Source: an uncultured Christensenella sp. (GTDB lineage: Bacteria; Bacillota; Clostridia; Christensenellales; Borkfalkiaceae). Taken from it: a stretch of DNA of 64,000 bases. A program made the position numbers and the translations under genes. The DNA is taken from positions 83,507 to 147,506 of the forward strand of contig CAJTPB010000002.1 in NCBI GenBank assembly GCA_910578065.1, given 5' to 3'. Below, in pieces: positions 60,470 through 64,000 of this stretch; the stretch's first letter is position 1; every line of letters begins with the position of its first letter. A model generated the notes under the pieces. That model was not told where the DNA came from, ran no database searches, and was given only the letters and a program-made list of their open reading frames with translations.

Positions 60470-61080
60470 AAGCGATTATCTTGCTCAACGGCGAGCCTTT
60501 CCGCGGGGAAATCGATACGAGCGGCGCATATGTGTACTGCTGCGACGGGGCGTATTCCTGGGCGAACGGACGCGTTAAAATAGACGAAACGCTGGGGGAT
60601 TTCGATTCTCTGAACGAACTGCCCGATCCGCCTCCGCAAGAGGTGTATCCTTCCGAAAAAAATATGACGGACGGCGAGATCGCTCTGTTTCGCGCCATTG
60701 AAGCGGGCGCGCAGGAAATTTATATTTACGGGGGCGGCGGTAAGCGGGAAGATCATTTTCTCGGCAATCTGCACTTGCTTCACGCCGCGTTTTTGCGCGG
60801 CATACCCGCCTATTTGATCACCAATTACGCGCGTATTTTCGAAGGCGCGGGGAAAATTCCTTTAAACGGTTACAAAGGGCGCACCATCTCTTTGGTACCC
60901 TTTGGCGGCGACGCGCATATGATAAGCAGTAAGGGGCTGAAATACCCGCTGCAAGATCTTACGCTGCGTTACGGTTCGTCGCGCGGAATCTCCAATCTCG
61001 CGGTATCGGACGAAGCGGGCGTAACGGCTTCGCGCGGGCGGGTGCTCGTGTTCGTAAATTTTCCCAAGGAGCTGGCATGA
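60466..61080 (+). CDS. thiN: Thiamine pyrophosphokinase
   Basis: 204 residues from the ATG overlapping the rpe stop (ATGA); a longer frame reaching back through rpe is rejected. Features: CCDGAYSWA, TLGDFDSLNELP, the NMTDGEIALF catalytic segment and YGGGGKREDHFLGNLHLL. It makes thiamine diphosphate from thiamine and ATP. Its place after rpe matches Bacillus subtilis thiN (yloS). Confidence 0.92.
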   Translation: MKAIILLNGEPFRGEIDTSGAYVYCCDGAYSWANGRVKIDETLGDFDSLNELPDPPPQEVYPSEKNMTDGEIALFRAIEAGAQEIYIYGGGGKREDHFLGNLHLLHAAFLRGIPAYLITNYARIFEGAGKIPLNGYKGRTISLVPFGGDAHMISSKGLKYPLQDLTLRYGSSRGISNLAVSDEAGVTASRGRVLVFVNFPKELA

Positions 61081-61148
61081 AAATTATTTGCGTAAAGCCG
61101 CCCTATGCGGTGCGGCTGATTCTTCGAATGTTTTACAAGCGGAAATGA
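61077..61148 (+). CDS. spoVM: SpoVM-like spore coat anchor micro-protein
   Basis: Only 23 residues: MKIICVKPPY, then AVRLILRM and FYKRK. The ATG overlaps the thiN stop (ATGA), AAGGAG lies six bases ahead, and its TGA overlaps the ATG of the next gene. Compared with the 26-residue Bacillus subtilis SpoVM, Met1, Lys2, Lys7, Pro9, Ile15 and Arg17 fall at the same positions, giving the same amphipathic helix. SpoVM senses the curved forespore membrane and anchors SpoIVA. The neighbourhood rpe-thiN-spoVM is the same as in Bacillus, which strongly supports the call despite the length. Confidence 0.78.
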   Translation: MKIICVKPPYAVRLILRMFYKRK

Positions 61149-62071
61149 GATATTGCGATTTGCACTGCGACGCGCTCACGCAAACGGGCGAACGGCAGGT
61201 CACCAAGGAAAATTTACAGGCGGGCGAATGCGCTTTGCAATGCTTTGCGGCGTTTGTTTCTTCGCGGGAGGATCGGTTTTCTTCCGCGCTTTCGCTATGC
61301 GATCGGTTTGACGAACTGATCGCGCGCGAAGGGTATCGCCCCGTGCGAAGCGCTTCCGACTTCGCCGAAGGGGAACTATGCGCCATGCTCACCGTGGAAG
61401 AAGGGGGCGCGATCGAAGGTAGTTTAGAAAAACTGCGCGCCTTATACGCGCGCGGGGTGCGCATGCTTACGCTTACTTGGAACTATCCGAACGAGATCGG
61501 ATATCCCGCTTTCCCCGATTACGAGGGACTGCTGCAAGGGCGCGTTTCGCCGACCGCGCGCGAAACGGAGCGGGGTTTAACGCCGTTTGGGGTTTCCGCC
61601 GTGGAAGAAATGAACGCGCTCGGTATGATCGTAGACGTATCGCACGGAAGCGACAAACTGATCGAAGACGTTGCCCGCGTTTCGAAAAAGCCGTTTGCCG
61701 CAAGCCATTCCAACGCAAACGCGGTTTGTAATTGGGCGCGCAATTTGCAAGAAAAGCACATTCGGTCGATCGCGCAGAGCGGCGGCGTTGTCGGGCTGAA
61801 TTTCTGCGCCGATTTTCTTTCGCCCGATGCGAGCGCAGAGGGGCAGAAACAAGCGATTCTCGCGCACGCGCAGGCAATTATCGATGCGGGCGGGGAAGAC
61901 GTACTTGCCATCGGAAGCGATTTCGACGGGATTCCGCCCAATCCCTTTCTGAAAAATCCTGCGCATATGCCGAACCTTGCGCAAGCGTTGGCAAAGAAGT
62001 TCGGCAGCGCGGTTGCCGAAAAAATATGTTATAAAAACGCCGTCCGTTTTTTGCGCGACAGTTTAAGGTAA
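61145..62071 (+). CDS. Membrane dipeptidase, peptidase family M19
   Basis: 308 residues from the ATG at 61145, which starts RYCDLHCDALTQ, the first metal ligand pair of M19 dipeptidases. A TTG at 61088 would add 19 residues but run over spoVM. The pattern continues with MLTVEEGGAIEG (bridging Glu), LTLTWNYPN, IVDVSHGSDKLIED, ASHSNANAVCNWARN and IGSDFDGIPPN. It hydrolyses dipeptides, often with broad stereospecificity, using two zinc ions. The ATGA overlap with spoVM and lack of a Shine-Dalgarno site suggest translational re-initiation. In Bacillus this place holds rpmB. Confidence 0.92.
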   Translation: MRYCDLHCDALTQTGERQVTKENLQAGECALQCFAAFVSSREDRFSSALSLCDRFDELIAREGYRPVRSASDFAEGELCAMLTVEEGGAIEGSLEKLRALYARGVRMLTLTWNYPNEIGYPAFPDYEGLLQGRVSPTARETERGLTPFGVSAVEEMNALGMIVDVSHGSDKLIEDVARVSKKPFAASHSNANAVCNWARNLQEKHIRSIAQSGGVVGLNFCADFLSPDASAEGQKQAILAHAQAIIDAGGEDVLAIGSDFDGIPPNPFLKNPAHMPNLAQALAKKFGSAVAEKICYKNAVRFLRDSLR

Positions 62072-62076
62072 TTTTA

Positions 62077-62105
62077 TTGAATTTGCCGCATAGTTGTGCT
62101 ATAAT
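62077..62105 (+). promoter_or_regulatory. Sigma-A promoter abutting a start codon
   Basis: TTGAAT, 17-bp spacer, TATAAT. Only six bases separate the -10 box from the ATG at 62112, so the mRNA probably begins at or next to the start codon. Confidence 0.82.
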
Positions 62106-62111
62106 ATTTGT

Positions 62112-62660
62112 ATGGAATTCAAAGAGCATTGTGCGGGCAGGTGGCTGAAATTTTTCGTCGGTCTTTTTTGGGGATTTTTGCTTCCCTTTGCCTATTTTTT
62201 GATGTTTCGAAAACTGATGCAGGAAAATATCGCTGTCATAGTCTTTGTTACCTTTGCCATGGCGCTGTTGCTGCTTGCGGCGGTTGTGCTTTTAAAAAGC
62301 GGAATCGAGGGGCTGTTGTGCAACGGAAAACCGCACTTAACGTTGGGGGAAGATCGGCTGCAAATTTTGGTCAACGGAAGCAAACGCAAAAAAATCGTTT
62401 ACGATTTTTCTTACGATCAGCTGGAAAAGTTTTATTTTATAAGCAACGGAAGCAAGTTGAATAAAGATACAGGCAAGTTTTACGTAAAAGAGGGCGCAAG
62501 CGGTTCGATCAATTTTAACGTGGGTAAAACTTTTTATTGCGCCGCCGTTTATCGTGCGTTGCCTGCCGCGGAATACATTTTACAACGATTGCAAGATTCG
62601 CAAATCGATTGGACAAGCAACGAATTAGAGCAAGACGGAACGCACTGCCCAAAACAGTAA
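62112..62660 (+). CDS. Unknown membrane protein with PH-like soluble domain
   Basis: 182 residues. Two hydrophobic segments (about 12-33 and 42-65: FFVGLFWGFLLPFAYFLMF and VIVFVTFAMALLLLAAVVLL) are followed by a beta-rich domain (LTLGEDRLQILVNG, YDFSYDQLEKFYFI) resembling bacterial PH-type domains. No Shine-Dalgarno site is present. The last 10 residues may come from the junction with the decayed element that follows. Function unknown. Confidence 0.7.
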   Translation: MEFKEHCAGRWLKFFVGLFWGFLLPFAYFLMFRKLMQENIAVIVFVTFAMALLLLAAVVLLKSGIEGLLCNGKPHLTLGEDRLQILVNGSKRKKIVYDFSYDQLEKFYFISNGSKLNKDTGKFYVKEGASGSINFNVGKTFYCAAVYRALPAAEYILQRLQDSQIDWTSNELEQDGTHCPKQ

Positions 62661-63530
62661 GTTAGATAACGCCGTTCGCGATGCGGAAAAGATTTCCGAT
62701 TACGTTGCGGAGCACTATCTGAACGCAGAACACACCGCAGAGCTCGATGCAGAAAACACAAATGAAGATTTGCCTGTGTTCGATGCGGAAGCGGTATTTT
62801 CCGAACAGGTAGACGCCGTCCTTTCGGGAGCTGATACGACGAGCACGCACGTTAAGTTTCAAATACGCCGAAAATATTGCGCGACGTCGGTTTACCGAAT
62901 TTACCGATTCTGATAACGGCAAAACATTTACGGAGCGTAACGCAGGACAGCGGAACGGACAGCATGAATTATCACGGATTGGGAGTAAAAGCGATTAAAA
63001 AATTGCCCGAGCTTCTTGCCGATCCCGTAATGATAATGGATAGCTTGACGAGATCGGATAGCGTTGTCGTATTAACGGAAATCGCCGATAAAGAGAATCG
63101 CCCTGTAATTGCTGCGATAAAATTGACGGGAAAGGTAATATTGGCGGATATAAAATCGAAGCAAATATTTTGACGAGCGTATATGGGAAAGATAATTTTG
63201 AATCTTTCCTGAATAGAAATCTGCAAGTTGGTACTGTTTTGTATTGGAGCAAAGAAAAAAGCCAAGCCTTGTCGGTGAACCCCGGGATCCAATTTCCCGA
63301 CGTTTTGGCAACGCTTGACTCTAATATTATTATACGCAAAAGCAGGGCGTTTGTCAATAGTTCTGCCGAAAAAAGTTTTGAAAAATCCGATATTGAAAGC
63401 AAAATCCATTCGGAAGAGTATAAAATTGATTTTCGGCTGTCTTACAGCAATGAGTTATTGTTAAGCCGTGAATTGGGAGCATTGGGCTTTCGCAAGGATT
63501 ATGCGACGGAAATAAAGATAAGAGGATCAA
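62661..63530 (+). pseudogene. Broken MuF/PBECR-type protein from a mobile element
   Basis: Three frames together spell one protein region: DNAVRDAEKISDYVAEHYLN to about 62855; then SNTPKILRDVGLPNLPILIT through RSDSVVVLTEIADKENRPVI to about 63132; then NIGGYKIEANILTSVYGKDN to about 63500. At least two one-base shifts separate them. I recall this pattern, with a TAKHL segment, DPVMIMDS, ENRPVIAAI and SVYGKDNF, from the C-terminal phage-Barnase-EndoU-ColicinE5/D-RelE-like nuclease domains of MuF and large polyvalent proteins in Clostridial phages and conjugative elements. No start or upstream domains are present, so it is a 3' fragment. Confidence 0.6.
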
Positions 63531-63532
63531 AT

Positions 63533-63880
63533 ATGCAAATTTCTTCGCGGTTTACGGTGGGCGGTGCATACGCTGCTTGCGATCGATTTGATTGAAAAGG
63601 AATATAAAACGACTTCGGAATTTCTCGCTTCCAGCGTAAATGTGAATCCCGTTGTAATTCGCAGAACGTTAAGGGACGGGTTTTATCGGGGTAAAGGCGG
63701 GCAGTGGCGGCGCATAATTTGTGCGCAATTCCAAAGAGATTACGCTTTACGATATTTACCGCGCGGTCAATTGCGGCAAAGGGGAGCTGTTTCACTTTCA
63801 CGAAAACCCTAATCCGAAATGCCTCGTGGGAGAAAACATTCACGCCGTGTTAGATCAAAAACTTAATCGCGCGCAGCGTA
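63533..63880 (+). pseudogene. Broken Rrf2-family regulator
   Basis: ATGCAAATTTCTTCGCGG encodes MQISSRFTV, preceded by AGAGGA. An extra base near 63551 shifts the frame, after which HTLLAIDLIEKEYKTTSEFL and VNVNPVVIRRTL continue. A few codons are then missing near 63673, and in another frame GFIGVKAGSGGA, a stop, FVRNSKEITLYDIYRAVNCG and a KCLVGENIHAVLDQ tail follow. This is a typical Rrf2 winged-helix protein with at least three lesions and a lost 3' end. Possible cause is decay after the neighbouring element inserted. Confidence 0.7.
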
Positions 63881-64000
63881 ATAAAAGAGGACTGCCGCGC
63901 TCATTTTTGTCGCCGCAACCGACCGAGCGCACATGTTTTTCAAATAATAAAAGAGGACTGCCGCGCTCATTTTTGTCGCCGCAACCGACCGAGCGCACAT
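63879..64000. repeat. 66-bp tandem repeat cut by window end
   Basis: The 56 bases at 63879-63934 recur without change at 63945-64000, giving a 66-bp period; the match stops only because the window stops. Within the unit GCGCTC and GAGCGC form an inverted repeat 22 bases apart. The frame from the Rrf2 remnant stays open through both copies (22 residues per unit), which may be chance. Confidence 0.9.

Noticed and set aside
63879..64000. CRISPR array
   Set aside because: A 56-base or longer unit with a 10-base interval does not fit repeat-spacer geometry, and only two units are visible.

Overview
This window (about 50% GC, dense, nearly all genes on the + strand) looks like a chromosomal piece from a spore-forming lineage of Bacillota, class Clostridia, probably an uncultured gut member. 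The reasons are inference from gene content: HPr kinase (hprK), MutS2, YicC, DUF177-L32, a CsoR copper regulon, TmcAL, a SpoVM-like micro-protein in the conserved rpe-thiN-spoVM order, promoters of the TTGACA-17 bp-TATAAT type, and several carbohydrate-degrading enzymes. I cannot name the genus from sequence alone.

Layout. 1-11129: a glycan-degradation cluster. It holds a 5'-truncated secreted modular protein, a secreted and membrane-anchored SGNH acetylesterase, a LacZ-type GH2 beta-galactosidase, a GH3 beta-glucosidase and a second GH2 enzyme; the three cytoplasmic-type glycosidases are tightly coupled behind one promoter. 11304-13424 (- strand): a flavodoxin-fold reductase and TmcAL. 13546-15813: pta-ackA, the acetate/ATP branch. 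16024-16656: DUF177 protein and rpmF. 17767-20529: a copper-efflux operon (operator, csoR, copA with an in-frame C-terminal copZ that also has its own ribosome binding site). 20917-25167: ArsR-type regulator, uvrC, HAD phosphatase, hprK. 25184-33653: U32 hydroxylase-type protein, mutS2, deacetylase-like protein, M16 peptidase, two base-damage repair genes and acyl carrier protein. 33726-37606: FNT channel, a frameshifted metallo-beta-lactamase-fold gene, a sialidase-fold glycosidase and a decayed lipoprotein gene. 37741-45639: two membrane proteins, phosphoglucomutase-type enzyme, a regulator with an unrecognised sensor domain, a sugar isomerase-type TIM barrel and an ABC exporter fusion. 45762-50706: rpsU, unknown, pcrA, ligA. 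50772-62071: the classic Firmicutes yicC-gmk-rpoZ-priA-def-fmt-rsmB-rlmN-rpe-thiN-spoVM cluster, but lacking remA, coaBC, prpC, prkC and rsgA at their usual places. 62661-64000: decayed mobile-element-type genes and a 66-bp tandem repeat cut by the window edge.

Themes worth attention. (1) A SpoVM-like gene of 23 codons hidden between thiN and a dipeptidase, each junction being an ATGA overlap. (2) A CopA-CopZ fusion with an internal Shine-Dalgarno start, suggesting two products from one reading frame, and an unusual DKTAT phosphorylation motif. (3) Three strong promoters whose -10 box lies only 6-10 bases before the start codon (pcrA, the DUF177 gene and the gene at 62112), implying leaderless or nearly leaderless mRNAs. 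(4) Several gaps carry degenerate tandem repeats of 68-130 bp; in at least two cases (metallo-hydrolase and copAZ) the unit includes the stop codon of the gene before it. (5) Perfect inverted repeats sit on or beside several promoters. I found no rRNA, tRNA, CRISPR array, intact insertion sequence or recognisable riboswitch.
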